Of a DNA stretch of 64,000 nucleotides, positions 31,967 to 42,265 are shown piece by piece (the stretch's first letter is position 1; every line of letters starts with the position of its first letter). Position numbers and translations under genes: made by a program. Source of the stretch: Trichomonas vaginalis G3 (taxonomy: Eukaryota > Parabasalia > Trichomonadida > Trichomonadidae); assembly GCF_026262505.1 (NCBI RefSeq), contig NC_067207.1, positions 6,208,252-6,272,251 of the forward strand, in the 5' to 3' direction. The notes under the pieces are model-generated. The model saw only the letters and a list, made by a program, of their open reading frames with translations. It made no database searches and was not told where the DNA came from.

Positions 31967-32959
31967 ATGGAAGGAGATTTTGCAACTACAGAATCTTTTT
32001 ATTCTAATCAGCATGGCCACATTTCTTTCCATGACATAATACTCAGGGATACTGCTGTATTTTCTCAATTTGAAAAAGCCATCAGATATAACTCTACTTT
32101 GTTCAAAGATAAAATTGTATTGGAAATTGGTTCTGGAACCGGAATTTTTTCTATGATGGCTGCAAAATCAGGAGCTAAGCATGTCTATGCATGGAAACCA
32201 TCATTATTAAATATTTATTCCAAAAAAACTATCGAAGATAATAATTTGCAAGATAAAATCACAATTTTAAGTCAAAATTTAGAAGAAATCAAGCTAGAGG
32301 AGAAAGTAGATGTCATTTTTACTCTTTGTTTCGGATATGGAGTAATTTATGAATCTTATTTTCCTCATTTCTTAAAAGCAAAAGAATTATTTCTATCGGA
32401 AAACGGAATAACTATTCCTTCAAAGATAGATCTAATAATTGCTCCACAAAAAGTATCACAAATACGACGACAATTAGCTCAATATTCTAATTATTGGGAT
32501 AACGATGTTTATGGATACAACTATAAAGCTATGAATGAACTTGTTGATTCATCAGTTAATATTGATTACTTAATTCCTACTTCAATTTCTTCATCACCTC
32601 ATATTTTCAAATCAATAGTTACATCTGAGGCAAAAACAGATTTATCTCTTAACGGAAACTTTGAATTTACAATAGAAAGCGACCAAGAGCTTGAAGGTTT
32701 TGGTTCTTGGTTTGATATTCAATTCCCTACTTCAACCGAGCCAATAATTGTCTCAACAGCTCCATCGTGCGAAAACTTGACACATTTTTGTCAATTGGCT
32801 TTCCATTTTCCAAAATCAATTGATGTCAAGAAAGATGACGTTATTTCTGGATCAGTTAATATTAGTTATCAGGGAGATAAATGTTCTCCGTTGATTTATG
32901 ATATTTCCTATAAGATTAATGACTCAGATCCGATTTCTCAGAAATACATTCTGAAATAA
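31967..32959 (+). CDS. PRMT-like class I methyltransferase, probably a pseudoenzyme
   Basis: 330 aa with the layout of type I protein arginine methyltransferases: an N-terminal helix region, SAM-binding motif I VLEIGSGTGI (51-60), the double-E-loop region TLCFGYGVIYES (119-130), and a C-terminal beta-barrel (QELEGFGSWFDIQF...). Key positions differ from active PRMTs. The acidic ribose-binding residue after motif II is replaced (YAWKPS instead of a VxxxE pattern). The first Glu of the double-E loop SEWMGYxxxYES is Leu (120) while the second (E129) remains. The THW loop reads THF. The barrel keeps GFGSWFDI. So the fold is retained but the arginine-binding acid pair is incomplete, suggesting a non-catalytic or altered-specificity role. 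Alternative: an active divergent methyltransferase of another substrate. Confidence 0.85.
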   Translation: MEGDFATTESFYSNQHGHISFHDIILRDTAVFSQFEKAIRYNSTLFKDKIVLEIGSGTGIFSMMAAKSGAKHVYAWKPSLLNIYSKKTIEDNNLQDKITILSQNLEEIKLEEKVDVIFTLCFGYGVIYESYFPHFLKAKELFLSENGITIPSKIDLIIAPQKVSQIRRQLAQYSNYWDNDVYGYNYKAMNELVDSSVNIDYLIPTSISSSPHIFKSIVTSEAKTDLSLNGNFEFTIESDQELEGFGSWFDIQFPTSTEPIIVSTAPSCENLTHFCQLAFHFPKSIDVKKDDVISGSVNISYQGDKCSPLIYDISYKINDSDPISQKYILK

Positions 32960-33616
32960 AGTTTTAAAAATAGATATTTGTATGTAAATTTATGGCTGTA
33001 CAAAATCGAGAAAAACATTGCCGTGCGGTAATATAGGGTCAAAAAAATCGCGCCTCGGCGGCTCCGCCGCCTCGGCACTATTAAGTGCGCATTATATTTA
33101 ATATGTTCTTCTTTTTTCTTCTTCTTCTTTTCCTTTCCTTCTTCCTCTCCTTCCTCTTCTTTCCTTCTCCTTCTCTTTTTACAACAACGTCGAAGATCTT
33201 CGAATTTGATTGTTGGAAAAGCATCTATTTCAGATAAAGGATGCCTTTCTCACAGTCAACATACGAGGGTGGTGGCTGAAACGTTCTCAAAAAGCCTGAG
33301 ATGGTAATTCTCTGATCACTCATAGCTGGGCAGGTAGTCATTGCTGACAATACCTGTCTTTATGCATGCACGCTTTCATGTATATGGGTTTACACTATCA
33401 ATTCGCAAAGTTGTTCCAAATTCTTCCAAAATGGAAGGACCCGAAACGACTTTGCTTGTTAACGATACAGACGCATTACTTTGCATTGATACTGTGCTGA
33501 GTTGTGTAGAAAGTTTGATTAGAGTTGTTTTGTTCTGGTATCTCTCATCTTTTGATGAGAGAAATCAAAGCAACACAACTCTAATGAGTTTGTTTTCACT
33601 CATTTGTATGTAGGTT
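32960..33616. other. Repeat-like region with GC-rich hairpin and a small ORF
   Basis: Composition changes: 33040-33075 is GC-rich (CGGCGGCTCCGCCG, a perfect 6-bp-stem hairpin), then a pyrimidine tract (33100-33180), then a 350-bp stretch with higher GC than the surrounding genes. The latter holds an ORF of 83 aa (33362-33613, MHARFHVYGFTLSIRK...). I recall a similar sequence as high-copy in T. vaginalis, but this is from memory and uncertain. It is more likely part of an abundant repeat at an element boundary than a gene. Confidence 0.45.
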
Positions 33617-34218
33617 AGTTAGTATCCCTAAGTCGTGTACGGAGGCACTGCGAGCCTCCTTACCCATTATATGTGAATTTGACACTTTACAAAACCGTTA
33701 ACGTATATTTTACAACACAAACGACAACACTAACTTAACCTTAAATATTTACAAAACCACCAACCACTTCACTTCACTACTGTAAAAAATAAACGTTCTC
33801 ACTTACAAAAGTATTGCAACTCTTCCCATTGCTGTGCTTCACACAATAGTTCATATTCTTCAGTATCGCTGCTGTCGCTCCAATCGTCAGAGTCAAAGTC
33901 ACTGTCAAAATAAATGTTAGTAAGTTTTGACAAAGCTAATGAAACACGTTTACCGTTTGTATCGTATGCTTGTATAAACTTTCCATTCTTCATTCCTTCA
34001 TAAACGCTCAAACTAACTTTACCCTTTCTCCCTCGTATCTGATAGAATGTATTTTCACGAGGAACGAAGAACAAGTTCTTGAACTCATGATCGTTGTAGT
34101 TTGTTATCTCAATAGTTTTCGTCATTTATATAAAAATAATTTAAAAAAAATAAACTTAAAAATTAATGATATTACTACCTTCACGCGTATGAAAACATAG
34201 CACAAAAATAAATTTAGG
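33617..34218 (+). repeat. Left terminal inverted repeat of Polinton A
   Basis: Matches the right end from GTGTACGGAGG (33635) inward to AAATTTAGG (34218). Beyond that the two sides diverge into the two flavours of palindromic module. The small 108-aa gene lies inside it, so this gene is present in both ends. Confidence 0.92.
33799..34125 (-). CDS. Small acidic-tailed orphan in the Polinton terminal repeat, 108 aa
   Basis: ATG at 34125, preceded by TTATTTTTATATAA, the element's typical start-proximal motif. The N-terminal half is beta-rich (KNLFFVPRENTFYQIRGRKG) and the C-terminal tail is acidic (SDFDSDDWSDSSD). A second, broken copy lies in the opposite terminal repeat (about 56258-56587). 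Being inside the repeat, it is duplicated whenever the element is whole. The function is unknown. Confidence 0.65.
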   Translation of the reverse strand: MTKTIEITNYNDHEFKNLFFVPRENTFYQIRGRKGKVSLSVYEGMKNGKFIQAYDTNGKRVSLALSKLTNIYFDSDFDSDDWSDSSDTEEYELLCEAQQWEELQYFCK

Positions 34219-34274
34219 TGAAGTGGTGAAATCTCACCTCTTTTTTCACCCGGTTTTTCACCCTGTTGAATTCA
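34205..34274 (+). repeat. Palindromic module e (GTGA flavour)
   Basis: Pattern AAATTTAGGTGAAGTGGTGA, then TCACC copies separated by T runs, then CTGTTGAATTC. One of six related modules in element A. This one is at the inner end of the left terminal repeat. Confidence 0.8.
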
Positions 34275-34279
34275 TTGTT

Positions 34280-34516
34280 TTATAACTCTCTTCCTTTCTC
34301 CAACTCTTCTAACTTCTTCTTAAGTTCAGCAATGTTGTCCTCATGAAGTTTAATCTTTCTCAAAATTCCTTCTTTATCTAATGGTTGCTTTATCTTTCTA
34401 AACTGAACTCTACCATCCTTCATAGTATGAATGTAAAAACCTTCTGGAATAGTTCCTGATTTAATGTATTCTACCAAAAACTTTTGTTTCATTGCTTCAG
34501 TGACTTTAGTCGTCAT
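34280..34516 (-). CDS. Small coiled-coil orphan of Polinton A, 78 aa
   Basis: Starts at the ATG 34516 (MTTKVTEAMK). The upstream in-frame TTG is not used here. The C-terminal third is a heptad-rich helix (LRKIKLHEDNIAELKKKLEE). Preceded by the ATTTTTATTTG start motif. The family is not recognised, and the gene looks whole. Confidence 0.6.
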   Translation of the reverse strand: MTTKVTEAMKQKFLVEYIKSGTIPEGFYIHTMKDGRVQFRKIKQPLDKEGILRKIKLHEDNIAELKKKLEELEKGREL

Positions 34517-34564
34517 TTCAATCAAATAAAAATTTTAATATTAAATAAAAATAACGTTATTTTT

Positions 34565-35023
34565 TCAGTAAGGAAACGCAGGAGTTTTACGATTTATTTG
34601 AGGAGTAGGTTCTGGTTTAAATGTTGGAGTCGGTTTAGGAGTTGACTTTTGAACAGGAGTTTGTACTTCCATAGGTTCAGGAGTCATTGAAGGTTTTGCT
34701 TGTGAAGGCGTTGGTTTTGGCGAAGGTGTTGGAGTTTGTTTAACTTCAGCTACTTCAGTATTATTTACAACATTTGCTTTATTTCTTTTCAACATCATAA
34801 CTGCTCCTGCTGTAGCTAGCAAACCTAGTGGGAGACCATATCTTATATAAGGACTTGACCAAATGCTATTTTTGACAGGAGCTGGTGGAACACCTAACCT
34901 TGGTGAGACTGCTCTTTGCCATTGTGCAGCTCGTAAGAAATATTCAATAGGTGCTCCATAATCGTTTGGTAAAGTTTGTTTCATAGATGGTGAAGGTTCA
35001 CGAGAGCTTGATGAAGAACTCAT
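34565..35023 (-). CDS. Polinton membrane protein with Pro/Thr-rich tail, 152 aa
   Basis: The N-terminus is Ser-rich, followed by a polar region and one membrane-spanning segment at about residues 58-76 (YIRYGLPLGLLATAGAVMML) with a basic KRNK stop. The C-terminal 70 residues are Pro/Thr/Lys low complexity (PTPSPKPTPSQ). It is next to the capsid gene, so a virion membrane or capsid-associated role is a guess. Confidence 0.6.
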   Translation of the reverse strand: MSSSSSSREPSPSMKQTLPNDYGAPIEYFLRAAQWQRAVSPRLGVPPAPVKNSIWSSPYIRYGLPLGLLATAGAVMMLKRNKANVVNNTEVAEVKQTPTPSPKPTPSQAKPSMTPEPMEVQTPVQKSTPKPTPTFKPEPTPQINRKTPAFPY

Positions 35024-35052
35024 TTATAAGCTTTAAAATAAACGTTCATCCT

Positions 35053-36627
35053 TTATTCCTCACTGTCGTCAGCAGCTAAGTTATAGTCATCTAATCTTAT
35101 TATTGGGATTCCATTAGCACGCACCTGAATGGCAAAGCAACAATCCCTCATAAATCCAATAAGTGGCTTTGGTACATTTTCAGTTGCTAGTTCAATAGGT
35201 CCTTTAACAGACAATTTGTATGTTATTGGAGCAGTAGATGTTTGACCTTGCTGGAAGCAAAAGTCCACTTCTGTTGGAAAACCACATAAGAAATGTGTGT
35301 TGTCATAGCTATCCCATTTATGTTCCACACTACCATCATCCACCAATGACCTCATAACATCTTCATTAAATCCTATCATATCATTGTTTGTATTGCAAGC
35401 GTTCGCAACCATTTCATAAAATACAGGTCCATATGATTTTTCGGGTTCTGCAGGCATATTTCCATAAGCTCCCATGGAAAGCTGAAGATATTTAAACTTA
35501 GGGTTCTCAAAATTAACATAATAGTTGTCTTTCTTTCTAAATAGTGCCCAAATACTTTTAACATTAATAGGCGTATAAGCTGCTGTAAATGTTGCACTTG
35601 AACTATCTGTATTCTTTGAGAATGAACCGTCCATAGGAATCCAATCCATAACTTTAACAGGAAAACATAAAGCCTCGTTTGTATAATGTTCTACAAGTTC
35701 TGTATAAATGTTAGGGTCTAAAGAGAATGACTTTGGATGAATAAAACATTCATTAAAATCCATCTTTGTTCGAAATAGTTGCTGGGTTACAGTTGTAATA
35801 GTAACTGTTCCACTAGCTTCTACTGCCTTCGTTATCATAGTGAATGGTTCATTCCATGGAACAAATTTATTTGTCGGTGGATTTGAATCTGAAGCAAATG
35901 CAACTTTAAGAGTTGGATTGAAAGCAATGATATCATTTACAGATATAGATGTGCATTGTAAGGCGTCGCTACTGAACTTTACTTTAAGCTGAATGTTTCC
36001 TGCAAAAGCTGGAATAAATCGAATAGCTTCTAATGGAAGGAATCTTCTAACAGGAATTCTTAAACGAAGCTTAAAATCAAATGATTTTCCTGCTGTAATT
36101 GGACCACTAACAATTTGTCCTGTTCTGCATGTTCCCGAATGACTCCATACATCTTCATGTCGAGTCTTTGAGAAAACATCTACTTTCTTTATTTGTTCGG
36201 TAGTTTGTGAGTTTGAAGTTATATATGCTTCTTCTCTTGCGTTGTCTTGAGAATATACGATACGACCATTTGCAAGGATTTGATATCCAGCAACTGCATA
36301 GAAAGCGTCATCGAAACCAATCCAAAATCCTGGTGGGTTTGTTTTATTGGAATCTGAACCAATTTCTTTATCTACAATAAATTGACCTTCCATCTTATAC
36401 GTAATGAATGTATTGTAAAGGTCCAACATATTTTCACCAGGAGGTGAGAGATTGAATGTTACCCATGTGTTATCTTTAGCAGTTCCAGGTTGTGATGGAA
36501 TCTTTGCGTCAGAATATTTTCTATTAGTGTCACCAATTTGAACTGCATTGTCTATGATATCGAAATATGAGCGAATCTGATGAATATGCTCTGCTGGAGT
36601 AAATTCGTTTAGCTGTTCGTTCTGCAT
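35053..36627 (-). CDS. Polinton major capsid protein candidate (double jelly-roll type)
   Basis: 524 aa, the length expected for Polinton double jelly-roll capsid proteins. Beta-strand-rich throughout, without coiled coil or membrane segments. Features compatible with the fold include VTFNLSPPGENMLDLYNTF near residue 57, FDFKLRLRIPVRRFLPL, and the terminal ITYKLSVKGPIELATE. It sits among small structural orphans next to a membrane protein and minor-capsid candidates, as in Polintons with capsid genes. No residue-level active site applies. The assignment rests on length, composition, neighbours and the known presence of such genes in T. vaginalis Mavericks. It looks whole. Confidence 0.75.
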   Translation of the reverse strand: MQNEQLNEFTPAEHIHQIRSYFDIIDNAVQIGDTNRKYSDAKIPSQPGTAKDNTWVTFNLSPPGENMLDLYNTFITYKMEGQFIVDKEIGSDSNKTNPPGFWIGFDDAFYAVAGYQILANGRIVYSQDNAREEAYITSNSQTTEQIKKVDVFSKTRHEDVWSHSGTCRTGQIVSGPITAGKSFDFKLRLRIPVRRFLPLEAIRFIPAFAGNIQLKVKFSSDALQCTSISVNDIIAFNPTLKVAFASDSNPPTNKFVPWNEPFTMITKAVEASGTVTITTVTQQLFRTKMDFNECFIHPKSFSLDPNIYTELVEHYTNEALCFPVKVMDWIPMDGSFSKNTDSSSATFTAAYTPINVKSIWALFRKKDNYYVNFENPKFKYLQLSMGAYGNMPAEPEKSYGPVFYEMVANACNTNNDMIGFNEDVMRSLVDDGSVEHKWDSYDNTHFLCGFPTEVDFCFQQGQTSTAPITYKLSVKGPIELATENVPKPLIGFMRDCCFAIQVRANGIPIIRLDDYNLAADDSEE

Positions 36628-36654
36628 GTATTTACTTCAGATAAAAATATCTAT

Positions 36655-37083
36655 TTACTTCATTATTCTCACTCTTCTTCTTGGCATTCGTGGTGGAAGT
36701 TGTTTCTTGACATTTTCAATGAACTGTACATTCTCTTTTGTCTCAACTTCTTTCACTGGTGGGTCAGGGTTCTTTGACTCGGTTTGTTTTTCAATGAAAT
36801 TCACGAACTTTGCAATAAGATCTTGGTTCGTTATTGAAAGAACATCTGGCTTCTTTTCTTCTTGTTCTTTTGGTGGCTCAGTTTGAACAGAAGGTTTTAT
36901 ATGGGCTTCGCCCTCGGTGCCATGCACCTTAATGTTGTCGCTTTCTGCATTCGCTAATGGAACCTTTCTTTTTCTTACGTATATTTTACCATCTTTACTC
37001 TGACTTACGTAATAGAAAGGATGTTGTATTCCTCTTGCGTCATTTAATATAATAGACTCTCGCTCTGATTTTGACAAGCTCAT
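36655..37083 (-). CDS. Basic/acidic orphan of Polinton A, 142 aa
   Basis: N-terminal part resembles the other small element proteins (HPFYYVSQSKDGKIYVRKRK). The middle is charged and Pro-rich, and the C-terminus is strongly basic (PPRMPRRRVRIMK), suggesting nucleic-acid or capsid-interior binding. The coding region contains a GC-rich double hairpin near 36903-36928 that is read as GTEGEAH. The family is not recognised. Confidence 0.6.
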   Translation of the reverse strand: MSLSKSERESIILNDARGIQHPFYYVSQSKDGKIYVRKRKVPLANAESDNIKVHGTEGEAHIKPSVQTEPPKEQEEKKPDVLSITNQDLIAKFVNFIEKQTESKNPDPPVKEVETKENVQFIENVKKQLPPRMPRRRVRIMK

Positions 37084-37128
37084 TTTACATCGGTTAAAGT
37101 TTTAATTTTATTTTTTATCTGCAGTCAA

Positions 37129-37389
37129 ATGACTCAGACAAGCCCTACGGACAAGACCCAAGGGGTCATAGATGTTGAAGCATTGAAGAAAGAAATTCGT
37201 GAGCAAATTTTATCCGAACTGAAGGAACAAAAACAAGAACAAAAGCCAGAGAGACCAAAGAGAAAACTTAGTGAAAAACAACTTGCTGCATTAGCTGCTG
37301 GAAGACAAAAGAACCCAAGACTACTGGCGAAGAAAGCTAGAGAAGAAGCTGAAGCAAAAGCTAAAGAAGCTGAAGCAAAGAAAGAGTAA
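37129..37389 (+). CDS. Small Lys/Glu/Ala-rich protein of Polinton A, 86 aa
   Basis: ATG at 37129, divergent from the 142-aa gene with a 45-bp gap. Helical, Lys/Glu/Ala-rich (ALKKEIREQILSELKEQ), with a basic KPERPKRKLSEKQ patch and an Ala-rich end. The composition is that of a DNA-condensing or core protein. The family is not recognised. Confidence 0.6.
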   Translation: MTQTSPTDKTQGVIDVEALKKEIREQILSELKEQKQEQKPERPKRKLSEKQLAALAAGRQKNPRLLAKKAREEAEAKAKEAEAKKE

Positions 37390-37413
37390 ATGGTTTATTT
37401 TTATCCGAATTAA

Positions 37414-38271
37414 ATGTATAGACAAATACCTTTATCTGTTGCATTCAGTAGTGAAAACCATGACGTTAAAATAAAGGGGAACAGAGTAACGTTTAAGTTT
37501 CCAACAGACTGGATTGTGAACATAAATGAAGAGAAGTACATTGGCATAACATCTATGTATATAACACGTGCTTTCAGAAAGGTTGACTTTATACTTCAAG
37601 TCGAGATAGAAAATGACGAACAGTCTTTAAGCGCCCAAAACATTCACATATACAAATACTTTAAAGACGATACAACATTGTTGCAATGTATGATTTCATT
37701 TAATGAAATGTTCGAGAAAAAGTTCAACATTGAAGTACAAACTTTACAGCCTTTACGTGAGTTTCTTGCACAACTGAAAGAAGAAGGTAGTCAGCCACAA
37801 CTTATAGACTTTCATTATGAATTTAATGAAAATGAAGATGGAACACATGACTGTCAGTTTGTTATATATTCACCATTCAATGAAGTCGCTAAAAAGAAAG
37901 AAGAGCCATTTCGAATAAGATTTCAAATCACTGAACCCAATGAAGACTTCAAGAATGTTTTCAATTATGATGCAATGCTTCCGAGGAAAAATGAATTTTC
38001 AAAGATTGTAACACCTGGCATTTGGGATAGAAAGCAAGCTATATTATATTCAAACTTAAGTAAGGGAGTTGAAAATGAGTTCATTGGTCATACAAGAACT
38101 TCACCACTTCCTAACCCTAAATACTATAAATTAACTGGCTTCAATCGTGAGTTTTGGATAGACATGTTCTCCACTCATGACCATAACTGCCCAGTGTTCT
38201 TACCTCCAGACCATAAGGACTGTCTCTACATTGAAGCACAACTCTTAAACTCTACCATCGCAGTATTGTAA
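37414..38271 (+). CDS. Polinton minor-capsid candidate, 285 aa
   Basis: Beta-rich protein starting MYRQIPLSVAFSSENHDVKI. The block FPTDWIVNINEEKYIGI is laid out like YPRHWVEYVGGEKAIEI of the protein encoded by element B at 56769-57239, and the end region (NPKYYKLTG ... LPPDHKDCLYIE) also has a related counterpart in the copy of that gene in element A. The two proteins are therefore likely paralogues, perhaps single jelly-roll vertex or penton proteins. The start motif TTTATTTTTATCCG precedes the ATG. It looks whole. Confidence 0.6.
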   Translation: MYRQIPLSVAFSSENHDVKIKGNRVTFKFPTDWIVNINEEKYIGITSMYITRAFRKVDFILQVEIENDEQSLSAQNIHIYKYFKDDTTLLQCMISFNEMFEKKFNIEVQTLQPLREFLAQLKEEGSQPQLIDFHYEFNENEDGTHDCQFVIYSPFNEVAKKKEEPFRIRFQITEPNEDFKNVFNYDAMLPRKNEFSKIVTPGIWDRKQAILYSNLSKGVENEFIGHTRTSPLPNPKYYKLTGFNREFWIDMFSTHDHNCPVFLPPDHKDCLYIEAQLLNSTIAVL

Positions 38272-38281
38272 ATGACCACAT

Positions 38282-38306
38282 GGGCTTCGCCCTTGCCGCT
38301 AGCGGC
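38282..38306. terminator. GC-rich double hairpin
   Basis: GGGCTTCGCCC followed by GCCGCTAGCGGC, a module of two stem-loops in otherwise AT-rich DNA, placed just after the stop of the 285-aa gene and before the convergent PolB region. Possible transcript 3'-end signal. Confidence 0.5.
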
Positions 38307-38401
38307 TTATTTTTATCATGAATGGTCTCACTGCTGACAAAAATAAATGACCTTATTATTTTTCTCATTCATGACCTCATTGCTGACAAAAATAAATGAC
38401 C

Positions 38402-41400
38402 TCAGAACTTCAACTTACGAATAAAGCTTGTTTTAGTCGTTATTGAGAAGTTAAACTTTTCAGCAAAGCAAGGACTAGAAGACTTACATAAGTCAAATCC
38501 AATCTCTTGACCATCATGAAGTGCTTTGTAAAGTTTCATTAAACTGAACTCAGAGTCTTTGTCATATGTTCCAACAGGTATGTGAATGTTCTTATCTTCA
38601 TTGTAATAGCATTGTATAGCTTCAGGAAACATTTCATTAGCTGTTAAAGCAAGAACGTCTTGTTTTACACCTTTACAACGTGCATGGAATGCAACTTCAT
38701 TTAAATCGTTTGTGAGTAAGTCAATGTAGGTCTTCTTTCCACAAAATATTGACTTGTATGCTAAACTTTGTTTTCCAGGTGTTATTTCTGCGAAGTCAGA
38801 ATGGAACTGACCTAATGTTTTACCAATAAGTTCTCTACCGTATCTCTTCTTAAACTCTGCTGCAAGCTTTGGAATGTCTTCATTGAAAATATGCATGCTA
38901 TCACAGTCCTGGTAAAATATTTGAAGTCCCATATCTTCTGCAGTACAGAATACTTCACACATTATTCTCTTCGACATAGACAGAATGTTAACACCAAGTG
39001 GACAGAAGTTAAAGTGTCTGCAAATGCTTTTCGTTAGCTTGAAAATAGTTTTATCTGAACCATCCAAACCTTCGAACTTCACTATATGGTTGTAGTTTCT
39101 GATGGCATATCTTATAGCATTTTTGTCATTTACTATGGTTATTTTTGACTCAATAGGAGATAGAATAGTTTTGCCATAATACTGTTCAGAATGAGCTTTA
39201 TATTTTCTTGCAAAGGATTTCCTTCTTTCTTATACTTTAACCTTAACTCAAACAACTTCTTTACTTCATCTCTTATTCTAATATCTCTGTTTCCATCGTA
39301 ATAGTATCCTTGCAACACTTCACATTTGACACCTTGATATTTATGAGGTCTTGTAATGTTATATGGTCAACATACATTAAACAGCAAGTGTTTGAACTTC
39401 TGGAACGTTAAGTTCTGGATTTAGTTCAGGGTCACAAACTATTAAAGGAAAGTGTCTATGTATTCCAATCTCTGTTATCTTAATGAGAACAAAGAAGCCA
39501 GACATAAACTTTTCACCAATGGGTTCCTTTTGGTCGTCATCGAATAAATGTCTCATGAGATACTCTGTGCTTAACATTTCTTTCTTCATAACCTTTGGAA
39601 TACCTTCTAAAGTATAAAGTCTTGCTATAGCTGATGGATATAATGAAACAGCGTCGAAGTCAGCAATGAGTTTCTTTTCGCTCTTTTGTTTAATGTTATC
39701 TGACAGCATACATCTTCCACCTTGAATGCATCTCGAAATAAATTCTCTTGGTTTATTTGAGAGGTCATAAAGATTTCCATTCGGGAAGTATACTCTGTTC
39801 TCAAACAATTTGTTAGCAATTGAACAAATGCTAACGTAATCATAAACGTTTAAATCAAACTCTTTCAATATATCATTGCGGAACTTAACAAAACCTTCTC
39901 TTGAAATTCTTACATCTTGTTTGCAATAGAATGTGCTATATTTTTCTAAGTCGAAGTGGTTCTCATCTATTCTGCAACCTTTGATGGAATCTATGTTTTT
40001 CATGAACGTATCCGCATCCCGGATAAACTTACATGCTTCAGAAATGACACCAGTTCTGTTGTCATTTGCTAACAAAACACTGCTGTAGTAGTTGTATGGA
40101 AATACTTCTTTCGGTCCTGTTTGTAAGTTAAACATAGCAGGAAATAGTTTAAGCTTCTTATTTATAACACTGTAAGAGTCTTTTATAATAATTGCCCTTC
40201 CTTTATATAAGCCAGTTATTTGCATTGTTCGTGAACCTTTAATGATGGGAGTTCCTTTCACTTCTGTCATGTGTCTTAAGATGAAGTTTATATCATAACT
40301 GAGGTTATGGAAAATATTAAACTCTTGTCAGGGAAGTCGCTCCAAAAATTCTGTTGCACAGTTCTGACCCCAAATGCTTTCACTCACTGAACCATCTTCA
40401 CTGTCATAACAGATGTTAAAAGCTTTATGAAAGCCATCGGTACTGCACTCAAAGTCAGCAAAGAAAACGTGCTCAGGAATGAACTTGCACTTATTTTTAT
40501 TTACTTCTTTTGACTCGGCTTTCTTCTTCAGTTGTACACAATACTTTGGAGCATATGTCAAATCTTTAAATGGTGCAAGGTTCTGTTTATATAAGTCAGT
40601 CGTATATGTGAAAAGTTCTCCATAAGAAATAGGTTCGAAATATTTGCACCACAATGTTTTCATAACATCCCATAACGGTGTTGTTCTATCATAACGAACT
40701 ACATATTTGTTCTCTCTCTTTGTATAAATCTTCATCTGTTTCTCAATGTTCATTCCACCACACTCCTTCAAGATTTCTATATAGTTGCGAATGAAATATG
40801 TTGTCATTGGTAATCTTTCGTTTAGCATGTAGTGGTCTTCAACAAGAAGTAAGTCAATAGTTCGAACAGTTTTACATTCTTTTGGTATGTATCTCTTTAT
40901 TTCATTATGTCTTGAGTCATTGAAGTAACCAATGGTAACATTAAATGCTATACCTGTTGCGTCAGAAATTTCTTGTACTTTACTTTGAGGAAAGTCTCTA
41001 ACACGAATGACTTCTCTCATGTGGTCAATAGTTTCTTCATTTACTCCAGCCTGAATGCAAGCATAAACGAAGCAGTTATCTTCTGTCATAAGTGTTGCAG
41101 TTCTTTTGTTCAGTTCATTGAAGATTTGGTAGCGTTCAAGACTTATAGGTAATGTGCAAAGATACTTCCAGAACTGACCGCTTCTCTTCTTATAAAACTT
41201 CTTTTCACCATTATCTTTCCAAAAGCTTTCTATAAGTGCTGGGTTTCCTGTTTGCTTAAGAGCTTCCAAAATGGCTTTCTGGTCATTTGTCAGTGTGCTT
41301 TCATCTCTATATGGTCTCTTTTTTGGTTTGCCTTTCTTTACATCTGACATCGTTAAGCCTTCATATTCTGTTAAATCATACATCTTTATTTCAGGAAGAT

Positions 41401-42175
41401 TCTTTATGTTTGTCAAGAAGAAGTCATAGTGCATTTCAACAATACCTGCAGCGTTTGCTTCTATCTCTGATATAAAGTTCTCCTTCAAGAGCTGATGTAG
41501 TAATGTTCCAATATTATTGAGGTTTAACGTAGAACATTCATACTTTCCACCAAGTTTATAACATACCATCCATCTTTGTTGGGAGTTTATTTTAATCTTC
41601 TCTAAGAGTCTCATGAAAACCTTACCGAAATGTTTGTGTAAGTAGTCTCTGTTTGGTTCATCTAAAGCTTCGATGTTAAAGTCAATGAGTCTATTGCCTG
41701 TCTTAACATTTCTCTTCCTATTCTCTTCATCTTTCTTTAACCATCTCTCACCTTCTTTTGGTTTGTCGTCAATGGAACGAATGACATCGTTAGCTTTGCG
41801 AACTTGTTCTATAGCACTTTTAAACATCTCTCTTCTCTGTTGTTTCAGTGTGTCGTCTCTCTTTCGTGTTTTACCAACGTTTGCATTTGTTATGTCATAC
41901 ATTTCTCTTCTTACTTCATGAGGTACTGAACGTCTATGATATAAGTCAATAGCAACGTCATTTAAAGGAAATGCTCTTGCATGGACTTCGTCCTCACCGC
42001 GTTGCGGCTTTATGAACTCATGAATTCTATCATAACTTATTGCACCATTATAGTCATTGAGGATGTCAGCGAGTGCTTTTTTGTTTGTTGCGTAATGCTT
42101 TGCAACATCTATGTTAGCTTCTGTAAGAAGTTGTTTTATTTCCGAGTGTTCTAACTTAGACAACTTCCGATACAT
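38402..42175 (-). pseudogene. Protein-primed family B DNA polymerase (pPolB), broken
   Basis: Minus-strand gene region. A long N-terminal part (40328-42175, MYRKLSKLEH) has the extended leader typical of Polinton PolB. Further along are exonuclease-like segments, the polymerase motif A region (LIADFDAVSLYPSAIARL) and the motif C region (YQDCDSMHIF), with a KTYIDLL segment after it. Protein-primed PolB replicates the linear element using a terminal protein. The gene lies in about three open pieces, so it is broken, with roughly two to three breaks. The identity is clear from the motifs. A GC-rich hairpin module lies inside the N-terminal part (41983-42007). Confidence 0.88.
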
Positions 42176-42265
42176 CTTTAGTAGGAAATAAAAAAATATT
42201 TTTTTGAAAAATTAGATTAGATTTTTTTAAGTTATTTTTCAAAATAATTTAATATTTTTATTTTA

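Noticed and set aside
33362-33613. 83-aa frame (MHARFHVYGF...) as a host gene
   Set aside because: It lies in a repeat-like region of different composition next to the Polinton end; probably part of a repeat family.
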